From assembly GCA_910585385.1 (NCBI GenBank), contig CAJUDV010000012.1, forward strand, positions 1-58,601: 58,601 nt of DNA, written 5' to 3'. The position numbers were made by a program, and so were the translations under genes. Under the pieces are notes generated by a model, which saw only the letters and a list, made by a program, of their open reading frames with translations, was not told where the DNA came from and did no database searches. This document shows, one piece after another, positions 34,827 to 42,605 of the stretch. Each line of letters begins with the position of its first letter. Position 1 is the first letter of the stretch. Origin of the DNA: an uncultured Oscillibacter sp. (GTDB taxonomy: Bacteria; Bacillota; Clostridia; Oscillospirales; Oscillospiraceae).

Positions 34827-34849
34827 ATGTTATCAACCGAAGGCGAAAA

Positions 34850-34905
34850 GCATCGGGCTCTGCCCGAACCCGCTGGGGCGCTGCCCCAGACCCCACCGCC
34901 CTTTA
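34850..34905. repeat. REP-like GC hairpin repeat
   Basis: Two adjacent small hairpins, CGGGCTCTGCCCG and CTGGGGCGCTGCCCCAG, lie in the gap between convergent genes. This wording resembles dispersed intergenic repeats common in Clostridia genomes; only one copy is seen here, so repetition is inferred. Confidence 0.45.
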
Positions 34906-34922
34906 TCAAACAGCGCCTAGTA

Positions 34923-36158
34923 TTATATCACCTGAAACAGGTAGAACTTCAGATAATTTGTCTCCTCCACGCCCCAGAGGATGGGGTGGTCGCAGCTCTG
35001 CTGCCGGGCCTCAATCTGCCGCAGCTGGACGCCCGCGTCCCGGGCGGCGTTCCGGAGCATGGCCAGAAACCGGTCCTCCTGGGCGAAGTGGGAGCAGGAG
35101 CAGGTGGCAAGGTACCCGCCCCGGGGCAGCAGTCGCATGGCCCGGTAGTTGATCTCCTTGTAGCCGCTCATGGCGCTCTCCACGGTCTTCCGGGACTTGG
35201 TGAAGGCCGGCGGGTCCAGGATGATGAAGTCGTACCGGCAGGGCTCCCGTTCCAGCCGGGGCAGCAGGTCAAACACGTCCGCCGCCAGAAAATCCATCCG
35301 GTCCTCCAGGCCGTTCCGGGCGGCGTTGGCCCGGGCCATTTCCACCGCGGTCTCCGATACATCCACAGCGGTGACATGCTTCGCGCCCCCCAGGGCGGCG
35401 TTCAGGGCGAAAGAGCCGGTGTGAGTGAAGCAGTCCAGCACGGTCTTTCCCGCCGCCAGACGCCCCACGCACCGGCGGTTGTACTTCTGGTCCAGGAAAA
35501 ACCCGGTTTTCTGCCCGTTTTCCACGTCCACTAGGTACCGGATGCCGTTTTCCGTGATCTCCGTCAGGGGAGAGGCGGGGGGCTCCTCGCCGGGGAGGGG
35601 GAACCAGCCCTTGTACTGGGGCAGTCCTTCTTTGTCCCGCAGGGCGGCGTCATTCCGCTCGTAGACGCCGCGGACTGTCTGCCCGTCCTGCCCCAGGAGC
35701 TCCGCCAGCATGGGCAGCAGCGTCCCCTTGATCCGCTCCATCCCCACGGAGAGCACCTGGACAGACAGCAGATCATGGAATTTGTCCACCGTCAGCCCTG
35801 GAAAGGCGTCCGCCTCGCCGAAGACGACGCGGCAGCAGTCCAGGTCCTCTGGGTCCATGACGGTCTTTCGGTACTCCCAGGCCCACTGGAGCTTCCGGCG
35901 CCAGAAGGCCTCGTCAAAGCGGTCGTTGGCGTTGCGGGAGAGGAGGCGTACCCGGATTTTGGACTGTTCCGAGAGAAAGCCCGTTCCCAGATACCGCCCC
36001 TTTTTGCTGAGGACGTCCACCAGACCGCCGTTCTCCGCCGTTCCCTCCGTGGCCAGCACCTCCTGGCCATAGACCCAAGGGTGGCCCCGGAGGATGGCGG
36101 CCTCCGCCTTGGGGGTGACGGTGTACCTGGGATAGGTTCTCTCTGCCTTCATATCCAT
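34923..36158 (-). CDS. Class I rRNA methyltransferase, RlmI/RlmK-like (PUA + Rossmann fold)
   Basis: A 411-residue protein with an N-terminal PUA-like RNA-binding domain (AAILRGHPWVYGQEV, residues 18-95), a central RlmI-type domain (VVFGEADAFPGLTVDKF) and a C-terminal SAM-binding domain (VLDCFTHTGSFALNAALGGA, VTAVDVS, FIILDPPAFTKS). RlmI-type enzymes make 5-methylcytosine in 23S rRNA. The catalytic Cys is likely the one in ATCSCSHF. The start at 36158 follows AAGGG. The family is sure; the exact base modified is not. Confidence 0.9.
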   Translation of the reverse strand: MDMKAERTYPRYTVTPKAEAAILRGHPWVYGQEVLATEGTAENGGLVDVLSKKGRYLGTGFLSEQSKIRVRLLSRNANDRFDEAFWRRKLQWAWEYRKTVMDPEDLDCCRVVFGEADAFPGLTVDKFHDLLSVQVLSVGMERIKGTLLPMLAELLGQDGQTVRGVYERNDAALRDKEGLPQYKGWFPLPGEEPPASPLTEITENGIRYLVDVENGQKTGFFLDQKYNRRCVGRLAAGKTVLDCFTHTGSFALNAALGGAKHVTAVDVSETAVEMARANAARNGLEDRMDFLAADVFDLLPRLEREPCRYDFIILDPPAFTKSRKTVESAMSGYKEINYRAMRLLPRGGYLATCSCSHFAQEDRFLAMLRNAARDAGVQLRQIEARQQSCDHPILWGVEETNYLKFYLFQVI

Positions 36159-36297
36159 CAGCCCTTCTGTGAATTAGGAATCAGCCGGACCGGAAAAGCG
36201 AAATACGTTTCTTAAAAAAATCCCCGGTCCTTATTGATTTATCATATCACACTTCATCTCCAATTGCCATATAAATAAGTGAGAAGGAGGGAGCAAT

Positions 36298-37038
36298 ATG
36301 CCCACGATTTATTTAAGCCCCAGTACACAGGAGTGGAACCAATACGTCACCGGCAGCGGCTCCGAGGAGTACAACATGAACCTGCTGGCGGACGCCCTGG
36401 TGCCCTATCTGCTCTCCAACGCCATCCAATACAAGAGGAACCGGCCGGAGATGACCGCCGGCTCCTCCATTCGGGAGGCCAATGCCGGAACGTATGATCT
36501 CTACCTGGCCCTGCACTCCAACGGCGCGCCGGAGGGGCACTACGGCGAGGAGCGGGGGATCATTGTCTTTTACTATCCCACCAGCTCCAAGGGCCGCCGG
36601 GCGGCGGAGCTGATCGCCGAGGAGCTGCGGAAGATCTACCCGCTGCCGGGCAAGGTCACCACCCGGGAGACCACCTCCCTGGGGGAAGTGAGCCAATCCA
36701 AGGCTCCGGCGGTGCTGGCGGAGATCGGCTATCATGACAACTACGCCGACGCCACCTGGGTGGAGGGCCACATGGACGACATCGCCCAGCAGCTGGCCCG
36801 GGCGCTGACCCGCTTTTTCGGCCTGCCCTTCATCTACCCCATGACGCCGGTGGGGGGGACCGTGCGGGTAAGCTATGGCACGCTGAACCTGCGGAGCTAT
36901 CCCTCCCCCAAGGGAAATATTGTGGCGAATCTGCCCAACGGGGCCAATGTCACCATCTACGGCGAGTGGCAGGGCTGGTATGTGGTTCACTACGGCAGCT
37001 ATGTGGGCTACGCGGCGGCGGCGTACATTGACACGTAA
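36298..37038 (+). CDS. N-acetylmuramoyl-L-alanine amidase-like protein with SH3 domain
   Basis: A 246-residue protein without signal peptide. Residues 1-180 form an Amidase_3-type domain. A Glu in EEYNMNLLADAL, a His in DLYLALHSNGAP and a Glu in VLAEIGYHDN are conserved positions. The usual first zinc ligand in a DPGHGG motif is not seen (the segment reads IYLSPSTQEW). Residues 185-246 form a bacterial SH3-like wall-binding domain (VRVSYGTLNLRSYPSPKGN). It would cleave the amide bond between stem peptide and muramic acid. Lack of a signal peptide suggests release by lysis, action in the mother cell during sporulation, or another export route. GAAGGAGGG precedes the ATG. Confidence 0.85.
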   Translation: MPTIYLSPSTQEWNQYVTGSGSEEYNMNLLADALVPYLLSNAIQYKRNRPEMTAGSSIREANAGTYDLYLALHSNGAPEGHYGEERGIIVFYYPTSSKGRRAAELIAEELRKIYPLPGKVTTRETTSLGEVSQSKAPAVLAEIGYHDNYADATWVEGHMDDIAQQLARALTRFFGLPFIYPMTPVGGTVRVSYGTLNLRSYPSPKGNIVANLPNGANVTIYGEWQGWYVVHYGSYVGYAAAAYIDT

Positions 37039-37063
37039 CCTGCGGCAAAATCGCTGGAAGACA

Positions 37064-37089
37064 AAAAACGGGGCGGCTGCCCCGTTTTT
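37064..37089 (+). terminator. Intrinsic terminator after the amidase gene
   Basis: AAAAACGGGGC pairs with GCCCCGTTTTT around GGCT. Confidence 0.88.
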
Positions 37090-37103
37090 CGTTGTTTACG
37101 GTA

Positions 37104-37158
37104 TTGACAGCGGGAAACTATTGTGATAGTATAACAACATAAACTATTGCAATAGTTT
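37104..37158 (+). promoter_or_regulatory. Promoter with two BlaI-type operator dyads
   Basis: A perfect TTGACA, 17-bp spacer and TAGTAT. ACTATTGTGATAGT (37117-37130) overlaps the spacer and -10. A second, perfect 18-bp palindrome AAACTATTGCAATAGTTT (37141-37158) lies just before the ribosome site. The shared ACTATTG...ATAGT half-sites point to autorepression by the BlaI-family protein encoded 13 bp downstream. Confidence 0.85.
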
Positions 37159-37170
37159 GGAGGAAGCGTC

Positions 37171-37545
37171 ATGACAGTAAAACTCTTTGACTCAGAATTG
37201 AAGGTAATGGAGGTCCTCTGGCGGGACGGCGACCGGACCGCCAAGGAGATCGCGGTTATCCTGAGGGAGGAGACCGGCTGGAACACCAACACCACCTACA
37301 CGGTCATCAAAAAGTGCGTGGCCAAGGGGGCCATTCGGCGCAGTGAGCCCGGCTTTCAGTGCCACGCCCTGATCTCCAAGACAGAGGTTCAGGCGGCGGA
37401 GACGGAGGCCCTCATCGGCAAGCTCTTCGACGGCTCCCCGGACCTGCTTTTCGCCTCCCTGCTGGACAGCCGAAAGCTCTCTGTGGAACAGCTGGAGCGG
37501 CTGAAAAAGCTGGTCTCCGCCGTGGAGCGGGAGCACCGGCCATGA
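37171..37545 (+). CDS. BlaI/MecI-family transcriptional repressor
   Basis: A 124-residue winged-helix repressor. The N-terminal domain has FDSELKVMEVLWRDGDRTAKEI and the recognition region WNTNTTYTVIKKCVAKGAI. The C-terminal helices (about 80-124) provide dimerisation. Proteins of this family are inactivated by a cognate M56 membrane protease, and that protease gene overlaps this one by four bases. Two dyads in the promoter are the likely binding sites. No beta-lactamase gene is nearby, so the pair probably senses wall stress or another signal. Confidence 0.94.
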   Translation: MTVKLFDSELKVMEVLWRDGDRTAKEIAVILREETGWNTNTTYTVIKKCVAKGAIRRSEPGFQCHALISKTEVQAAETEALIGKLFDGSPDLLFASLLDSRKLSVEQLERLKKLVSAVEREHRP

Positions 37546-39512
37546 CGCTTCTGGAGCGGGGAGTGAGCGGAGCGGTCTTCATTCTGGCCGTGGCCCTGCT
37601 GCGGGGGGCGGTGGGGCAGGCCCTGCCCCGGCGGGCGTTCGGGGCGCTGTGGTGGGTGGCCATGCTGCGGCTGCTGCTGCCCTGGGAGGCGCCCTGCCGG
37701 TTCAGCGTGTACAACCTGCTTGCCGCGGCGCCCCAGAGGGCCATGCCCTCTCCGGCGGGCGGGGGTGCTGTGGTGCGCCTGCTGCCGGGGACGGCGGCGG
37801 CTCCAATTCCGCCGGTTGTGTCCCGCGCCGCTGTTTCAACGGTCTCACCCCGGGCGCTGGTGTGGCTGGTGGGGACGGCGCTGTTGGCGGGGTGGTTCGC
37901 CCTCTCCTATCTCCGCTGCTGCCGGAAATTCCGAATGTCCCTGCCCGCGGAGAGCGAATTGATCTCCCGGTGGCAGGCGGAGCACCCCCGTGTCTCCGTT
38001 CGGGTATCTGACCGGATTTCCAGCCCTTTGGCTTACGGCCTGTTTCACCCCGTCATCCTCCTGCCCAAGGGGCTGGACCGGGGGGATGAGACGGCCCTGT
38101 TCCACATTCTGACCCATGAGTATGTGCACATTCGCTACCTGGACGGCCTCACCAAGCTGGCCCTGGCGGGGACGCTGTGTCTCCACTGGTGGAACCCGGC
38201 GGTGTGGCTGATGGATGTCCTGGCCAACCGGGATTTGGAGCTGGCCTGCGACGAGGCCGTGGTGCGCCGTCTGGGAGATCCGGCGGCCTACGCACGGACC
38301 CTGCTGGCCATAGAGGAGGCCCGGGCGGGGCTGTGTCCCCAATTTGCCCAGAGCCCTATTGAGGAAAGGATTAAAGCTATGATGAAGAAAAAACGTGTTC
38401 CCGCGCTCCTTACGGCTTGCGCGCTGCTGCTGGCGGTGTGCGTCACCACCGCCTTTGCCACCTCCGCCAAGGAGCTGCCGGAGAGTTTGTCAAACCGTCT
38501 GGCGGAGAGTATCACCTGTGAGAACGATACCGTCTCCTTCACCATCCCGGAGGGGAAGGCGGAGTGGGACCTCCAGGTGGCCGGGCGCATTCTGGTCAAC
38601 GGCATGGATATGAGCGTCCGTTACCTGGAGGAGGAGAGTGCCGACAAGAGCTGGGAGCCGGGGAGGACCTATCAATTCCAGCTGGCGGAGGCCGCCTATG
38701 ACGAGCTGACCATCAACGGCACCAACGGGCGGGAGAATGTGGACATCGACCTGCTGCCCTGGCTGCCCCGTCCGACGGACGGAAATTTCTCCGCCGAAGT
38801 GGAGACCCAGTGGGCGGAGACCCTGGCGCCCTATCTGCCCCTGGGGCTGGAGTACGCCTTCGACGACCCCGACGGGGACGGCAACGGCCTGCGGATGACC
38901 CTCCGGGGCCGGGAGGTCCGGGGCATTGTGGACGGGGAGACCTGGATCACGGAGCACACCGGAAACGGCCTCTTTGACAAGGACGCCGGAGAGGTGCGGG
39001 CCGTGTACGAGGACGGCGTGTTGACGGGGCTGGAGTTCCTCAGCGAGGAGGAGCAGGCGGAGTACACCGCCCAGCGGGAGAGCGCCGGTGAGGGCATGAT
39101 GTGGCCGGTGGAGGACTTTAAATATATCTCCAGCGCCTTCGGCCCCCGGGCCAATCCCGGCGGCCAGAGCGTGACCGTCCACGACGGCATCGACATCGCG
39201 TCATTCAAAGGTACAGACATTTTTGCTGTGCTGGACGGTACTGTGACAGAGGCCGGATATGACAGCGTCCGGGGGAACTACCTGCTGCTGGACCACGGCG
39301 ACGGTCTGGAGACGCTGTACGCCCACTGCCAGGAGATGTGCGCAGAGGCGGGAGATGCCGTAGAGCAGGGACAGGTTATCGCCAAAGTGGGCTCCACGGG
39401 CCAGTCCACCGGGCCCCACCTCCACTTTGAGGTCCGGCAGGATGGAGTGCCCCAGGACCCCTTTGACTACTACCTCTATGGCCCGGAGCTTTTGCAGAGC
39501 CGGAATTCATGA
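37542..39512 (+). CDS. M56 (BlaR1/MecR1-type) membrane protease fused to an M23 peptidase domain
   Basis: A 656-residue membrane protein. Residues 1-130 hold hydrophobic segments (VFILAVALLRGAVG, LVWLVGTALLAGWFALSYL). The M56 zinc motif HEYVH is near residue 192 with downstream ELACDEAVVRR, so the gluzincin site looks complete. A membrane helix follows (LLTACALLLAVCVTTAFA, about 288-305). The extracytoplasmic part ends in an M23/LytM domain (about 525-645) with FGPRANP, HDGIDIA, LYAHC and GPHLHFEV, carrying the H...D...HxH zinc ligands. BlaR1 normally ends in a penicillin-binding sensor; here a peptidoglycan endopeptidase-like domain takes that place. Coupled to BlaI by overlap. Confidence 0.92.
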   Translation: MTLLERGVSGAVFILAVALLRGAVGQALPRRAFGALWWVAMLRLLLPWEAPCRFSVYNLLAAAPQRAMPSPAGGGAVVRLLPGTAAAPIPPVVSRAAVSTVSPRALVWLVGTALLAGWFALSYLRCCRKFRMSLPAESELISRWQAEHPRVSVRVSDRISSPLAYGLFHPVILLPKGLDRGDETALFHILTHEYVHIRYLDGLTKLALAGTLCLHWWNPAVWLMDVLANRDLELACDEAVVRRLGDPAAYARTLLAIEEARAGLCPQFAQSPIEERIKAMMKKKRVPALLTACALLLAVCVTTAFATSAKELPESLSNRLAESITCENDTVSFTIPEGKAEWDLQVAGRILVNGMDMSVRYLEEESADKSWEPGRTYQFQLAEAAYDELTINGTNGRENVDIDLLPWLPRPTDGNFSAEVETQWAETLAPYLPLGLEYAFDDPDGDGNGLRMTLRGREVRGIVDGETWITEHTGNGLFDKDAGEVRAVYEDGVLTGLEFLSEEEQAEYTAQRESAGEGMMWPVEDFKYISSAFGPRANPGGQSVTVHDGIDIASFKGTDIFAVLDGTVTEAGYDSVRGNYLLLDHGDGLETLYAHCQEMCAEAGDAVEQGQVIAKVGSTGQSTGPHLHFEVRQDGVPQDPFDYYLYGPELLQSRNS

Positions 39513-39524
39513 ACATGGTGCTGG

Positions 39525-39556
39525 AAAGCGCCCCCTGAGAACCCAGGGGGCGCTTT
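39525..39556 (+). terminator. Intrinsic terminator of the blaI-M56 operon
   Basis: AAAGCGCCCCCTG pairs perfectly with CAGGGGGCGCTTT around a 6-nt loop. Confidence 0.85.
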
Positions 39557-39631
39557 GCTGTGCGGACGCGGGCGGCTGACAGCCGTCCCTGTGCTTTTAG
39601 AAAACAATTTTATAAAAGATAAAATTCACAC

Positions 39632-39673
39632 TTGACTTTCACAAAATTAAAGTTTATATTTAATTTTGTGAAA
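39632..39673 (+). promoter_or_regulatory. Promoter inside a 37-bp palindrome controlling the DUF2089 operon
   Basis: TTGACT and TATATT with a 17-bp spacer. TTTCACAAAATTAAA (39637-39651) and TTTAATTTTGTGAAA (39659-39673) are perfect 15-bp inverted repeats with a 7-bp centre. The dyad covers the spacer, the -10 box and the start of the ribosome site, so a bound repressor would block both transcription and, as an RNA stem, possibly translation. The DUF2089 protein downstream is the obvious candidate to bind it. Confidence 0.85.
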
Positions 39674-39684
39674 GGAGGATGTCT

Positions 39685-39978
39685 ATGGAGAACATCCCCA
39701 TCTGGCTGGCGGACCTGGAGGACGAGGACGCGGCCTTTATCAAGAAGTTCGTCCTGGCCTCCGGCTCATTGAAGGAGGTGGCGGCGCTGTACGGCGTCAG
39801 CTATCCCACGGTGCGCCTGCGGCTGGACCGGCTCATCCAGAAGATCAAAATCAGCGAGACGGCGGAGGCGGACCCCTACGTGTCGCTGGTGAAGCGGCTG
39901 GCGGTGGACGACAAGCTGGACTTCGACACAGCGAAAATTCTCATCGGTGAGTACCGAAAGACGAAGGGGGGAACGTAA
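39685..39978 (+). CDS. DUF2089-family putative DNA-binding regulator
   Basis: A 97-residue protein resembling the DUF2089 C-terminal region: a helix-turn-helix-like core LASGSLKEVAALYGVSYPTVRLRLDRLIQKI, read in parts as KEVAALYGVSYPTVRLRLD. The start ATG at 39685 has AAGGAGG six bases upstream; the ATG at 39679 touches the ribosome site and is less likely. It is the first gene of a three-gene operon with two small membrane proteins, under a promoter embedded in a 37-bp palindrome. Autoregulation is inferred. Confidence 0.85.
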   Translation: MENIPIWLADLEDEDAAFIKKFVLASGSLKEVAALYGVSYPTVRLRLDRLIQKIKISETAEADPYVSLVKRLAVDDKLDFDTAKILIGEYRKTKGGT

Positions 39979-40365
39979 ATGCACCTTCCGGGAATTTCGA
40001 TTGACATCTATCCGGACTTTTGTTTTTCCATCAACCTTCTGAATATGCCGGTGACGCTTCTTGCTTTTGCTGGGATCATCGCGCTTCAAATCGCTCTCTC
40101 CCGGCGGGACAAGTGGTGGCCGGGGCTGATCCTGCCGACTCTCTGGCTGATTTGGACACTGGCGCTGACCGTTCCGCAGGTGGTTTCGCTGATAGAGGAG
40201 GGGCATTATCTCTGGTTTACCGGGGCTGCGGAGTTGGGAATGGCGGCGCTGGCCATGGAAAATGCGCCGAACCTGATCCTGCTGGCCATTTATGCTGTCT
40301 GTCACCTTCACCGGCGGCGAAAAGAGAGGCGGCAGCTGAAAAAGACCCGGATCGACGACTTGTAA
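39979..40365 (+). CDS. Small membrane protein, paralogue 1
   Basis: A 128-residue protein with three hydrophobic segments: about 22-42, 50-72 and 80-108. It starts immediately after the DUF2089 stop codon (adjacent ATG). It shares the wording LQIALSRRDKWWPGLILP and NLILLAIYAVC with the next gene product, so the two are tandem paralogues. No catalytic motif is visible. Small membrane partners are common beside DUF2089-type regulators, but the function is unknown. Confidence 0.8.
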   Translation: MHLPGISIDIYPDFCFSINLLNMPVTLLAFAGIIALQIALSRRDKWWPGLILPTLWLIWTLALTVPQVVSLIEEGHYLWFTGAAELGMAALAMENAPNLILLAIYAVCHLHRRRKERRQLKKTRIDDL

Positions 40366-40378
40366 GGAGAAATTTTTT

Positions 40379-40714
40379 ATGGCGATTGCGTCAAGATTTA
40401 TCATTGTTTCGCTGATCATACTGTTGGTATTTTTGGTTGGGATCGTTCTATTGCAGATCTTTCTCTCCCGGCGGGAGAGCCGCTGGCCGGGGCTGGTCCT
40501 GCCCCTGCTGACCTTTCTGAGCGCTCTGCTGCTGCCCCTGAACGTGATGGACACCGGCAGCGTGTCCGAAAATATCCTGCTGGCAGTGGTGACGCTGCTG
40601 GCGGGGAACATCCCAACCCTGGTGCTGCTGGCCATCTATTGGGCGGCTCGGGAGAAGTACCGAGTCCGGGACCAGATGGAGAAGATGGGAAAACAGGACA
40701 TCAGCGAGCTGTGA
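40379..40714 (+). CDS. Small membrane protein, paralogue 2
   Basis: A 111-residue protein with three hydrophobic segments: FIIVSLIILLVFLVGIVLLQ, LVLPLLTFLSALLLPLNVM and a third near residues 62-88. LQIFLSRRESRWPGLVLP and TLVLLAIYW match the preceding gene product. It follows 13 bp later with AAGGAGA. Together the two could form a small heteromeric membrane complex; this is inference. An imperfect terminator follows. Confidence 0.82.
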   Translation: MAIASRFIIVSLIILLVFLVGIVLLQIFLSRRESRWPGLVLPLLTFLSALLLPLNVMDTGSVSENILLAVVTLLAGNIPTLVLLAIYWAAREKYRVRDQMEKMGKQDISEL

Positions 40715-40720
40715 ATCAGG

Positions 40721-40753
40721 ACCGCCCTCCCGATTTGGGAGGACGGTTTTTTT
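40721..40753 (+). terminator. Intrinsic terminator of the DUF2089 operon
   Basis: ACCGCCCTCCC pairs with GGGAGGACGGT (one mismatch) around GATTT and is followed by seven T. The inverted-repeat element starts at the end of this T-tract. Confidence 0.85.
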
Positions 40754-40916
40754 AGAACCTGTATTCACAACCGCTGAGTACCGTCTTGCCGCGTCTTTTG
40801 CCATCATTTTTTGTCAAATTTTCTTGAAAGCCGTCAGGACTTCTGCAAAAATTTGCCTCAATTGACGGCGGAATTTCTTGCCAGTCCGGCATCTCCCGGT
40901 TATGAATACAGGTTCT
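40754..40916. repeat. 163-bp MITE-like inverted-repeat element, copy 1
   Basis: Its ends AGAACCTGTATTCACAACCG (40754-40773) and the matching inverted copy (40897-40916) agree at 19 of 20 positions. Its interior shares clear stretches with the 165-bp element at 55963-56127: CCGTCTTG near the left, CTTGAAA-CCGTCAGGA in the middle, CCGGCAT near the right. It has no ORF. The left end abuts the T-tract of a terminator, and the right end abuts the TAA stop of the TRIC gene. The flanks both read TTA, a possible target duplication. Confidence 0.82.
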
Positions 40917-41557
40917 TAGTCGTGGGCATGGGGCAGGTTCCAGTGGTAGTAAGCGGAGAGGACGCGGATGACGATTACAGTGACGGCCCCGGCCCCCATG
41001 GCGTACACCTCCAGGCCGGGGAGCCAGAAGAGCACGCAGACCAGTGCCCCCGCAAGAGACGCCGAGGCGTAGACGTGCTTGACGAAGATGTAGGGGGTGT
41101 TCCCGGCCATCATGTCCCGCAGCACGCCGCCGCCTACGCCGGTGACCACCCCCACGAACACCAGTAGAAATACCGTGGGCTCCGCCACCCGGGTGTAGGC
41201 GATCTGGACGCCCATGACGGTGAAGATGCCCAGGCCCAGGGTGTCCATGGCCAGCATGCCGAGGTCGTACAGGCGCTGGCTTCGGTTCAGCAGGCGGCGG
41301 ACCCGGGGCAAAAACAGCACCAGGGAGGTCACAATTGCCGCGGCGGCGTAGATGGGGTTCTGAAAGGTGGCGGGGGGCGTGCTGCCCAGAATCACGTCCC
41401 GGAGGACGCCGCCGCCCACGGCGGTGGTAAGGCCCAGAATGCACACGCCGAAGAGGTCCATGTTCTTCCGCAGGCCCGTCATGGCCCCGGAGGCGGCGAA
41501 GGAGAGGACTCCCACCAGCTCAATGGCGAGAATGACGGTATCAATGGAGAATTTCAT
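40916..41557 (-). CDS. TRIC-type cation channel family protein (YadS/UPF0126)
   Basis: A 213-residue membrane protein with seven hydrophobic segments arranged as two repeats. Each repeat has the family's glycine motif (TTAVGGGVLRDVILG and TGVGGGVLRDMMAG, residues about 43-58 and 130-145). TRIC-type channels conduct K+ or other cations as trimers. The ATG at 41557 follows GGGGAGG and overlaps the lysR stop by four bases. Its TAA stop lies exactly at the edge of the 163-bp element, so its terminator is presumably in or beyond that element. Confidence 0.9.
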   Translation of the reverse strand: MKFSIDTVILAIELVGVLSFAASGAMTGLRKNMDLFGVCILGLTTAVGGGVLRDVILGSTPPATFQNPIYAAAAIVTSLVLFLPRVRRLLNRSQRLYDLGMLAMDTLGLGIFTVMGVQIAYTRVAEPTVFLLVFVGVVTGVGGGVLRDMMAGNTPYIFVKHVYASASLAGALVCVLFWLPGLEVYAMGAGAVTVIVIRVLSAYYHWNLPHAHD

Positions 41558-42441
41558 CGGGCGCCTCCCCGTACCATCTCCATGAAAGCGGCGGCGGCGG
41601 CCGTGGGCGTCACATCCTGGAGGGTGCACATATCCACGCTGCGGGCGGGGACATGGAAGTCCGTTTTCAGCTGCCGGATCTCCCCGGCGTCCAGGGCCTC
41701 CTTCACGAATTCCAGCGTCACTCCCGCCACCCCCAGGCCGATGGCGGCCAGGGACACCAGGAGGCCGCGGGAGGAGAGCTCGATCTCCGGCGTCAGCGTG
41801 ACGCCGCCCTTGGCGAAGAACTGCTCCAGAAAGACCCGGCTGCTGGCCTTTCGCTCCAGGAGGATCAGGGGGAAGGCGGCGATTTCCTGGAGAGAGTGGA
41901 TGTGGCCGAAGTCACAGCCGTAGCCGCTGCCGGCCACAAAGGCGGTGTGGGTGGCAAAACAGGGCCAGGCGGTGAGGCCGGGCTCTGAGGGGGAGGAGGC
42001 GAAGGCGATGTCCACGGCTCCGGAGCGCAGAAGCCCCAGCACCTTGGCGCTGCGCCCGCTGACAATCTTCAGCCGGATGCCGGGGTGCTCCCGGTGGAAG
42101 GACTCCAGGTAGGGGGTGAGGAAGAGGCTGGTTACCGTGTCGCTGGCGCCGATGACCAGGGTGCCCAGCAATAGCTGCTGGGCCTGGGAGAGCTTGTCCT
42201 CCCCGGTGGCGATGAGTCCCAGGGCGCTGCGGACGTACTGGTACAGCATCCGGCCCTCCTCGGTGAGGGTGACGCCTCTGGGGCTGCGGGCGAAGAGCCG
42301 GGCCTGGAGGGCCGTCTCCAGCTGCTTGACGGACTGGCTCACCGCCGACTGGGAGATGTATAGATTTTTCGCCGCCTCAGAGATGTTGCCGGTCTCGGCG
42401 ACCTCTTTGAAAACGCGGTAGAGTTCCAGTTTCACTGCCAT
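41554..42441 (-). CDS. LysR-family transcriptional regulator
   Basis: A 295-residue LysR regulator. The winged helix spans residues 1-65 (ELYRVFKEVAETGNISEAAK, YISQSAVSQSVKQLE). A co-inducer-binding domain spans about 90-290 (LGTLVIGASDTVTSLFLTPYL). AAAAAGGAGG precedes the ATG. It is the first gene of a two-gene leftward operon with the TRIC channel, and the two overlap. It also faces the ymdB gene, a common LysR target arrangement. The effector is unknown. Confidence 0.92.
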   Translation of the reverse strand: MAVKLELYRVFKEVAETGNISEAAKNLYISQSAVSQSVKQLETALQARLFARSPRGVTLTEEGRMLYQYVRSALGLIATGEDKLSQAQQLLLGTLVIGASDTVTSLFLTPYLESFHREHPGIRLKIVSGRSAKVLGLLRSGAVDIAFASSPSEPGLTAWPCFATHTAFVAGSGYGCDFGHIHSLQEIAAFPLILLERKASSRVFLEQFFAKGGVTLTPEIELSSRGLLVSLAAIGLGVAGVTLEFVKEALDAGEIRQLKTDFHVPARSVDMCTLQDVTPTAAAAAFMEMVRGGAR

Positions 42442-42605
42442 GAAGGCCTCCTTTTTGGTACCTGACAGGGATTGGAGAATATATTTCCGCGGACTCCGCC
42501 CCACGGGGGTGCGAATGCACCGGCAGCCGCGCGCCAGGCCGCCCGCTCCAGGAAACGCCGTTTCACTGTGAAATATAGGTAGCTTCTGTGAAAAAGGCAT
42601 CATCA

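Noticed and set aside
37171..39512. Beta-lactam resistance regulon
   Set aside because: The BlaI and M56 genes lack a beta-lactamase or penicillin-binding sensor; the outer domain is M23. Calling it a bla system would overreach.
40748..40918. Firm target-site duplication for the 163-bp element
   Set aside because: TTA occurs on both sides, but the left copy is part of a terminator T-tract and the right copy is part of the TRIC stop codon, so duplication cannot be separated from chance.
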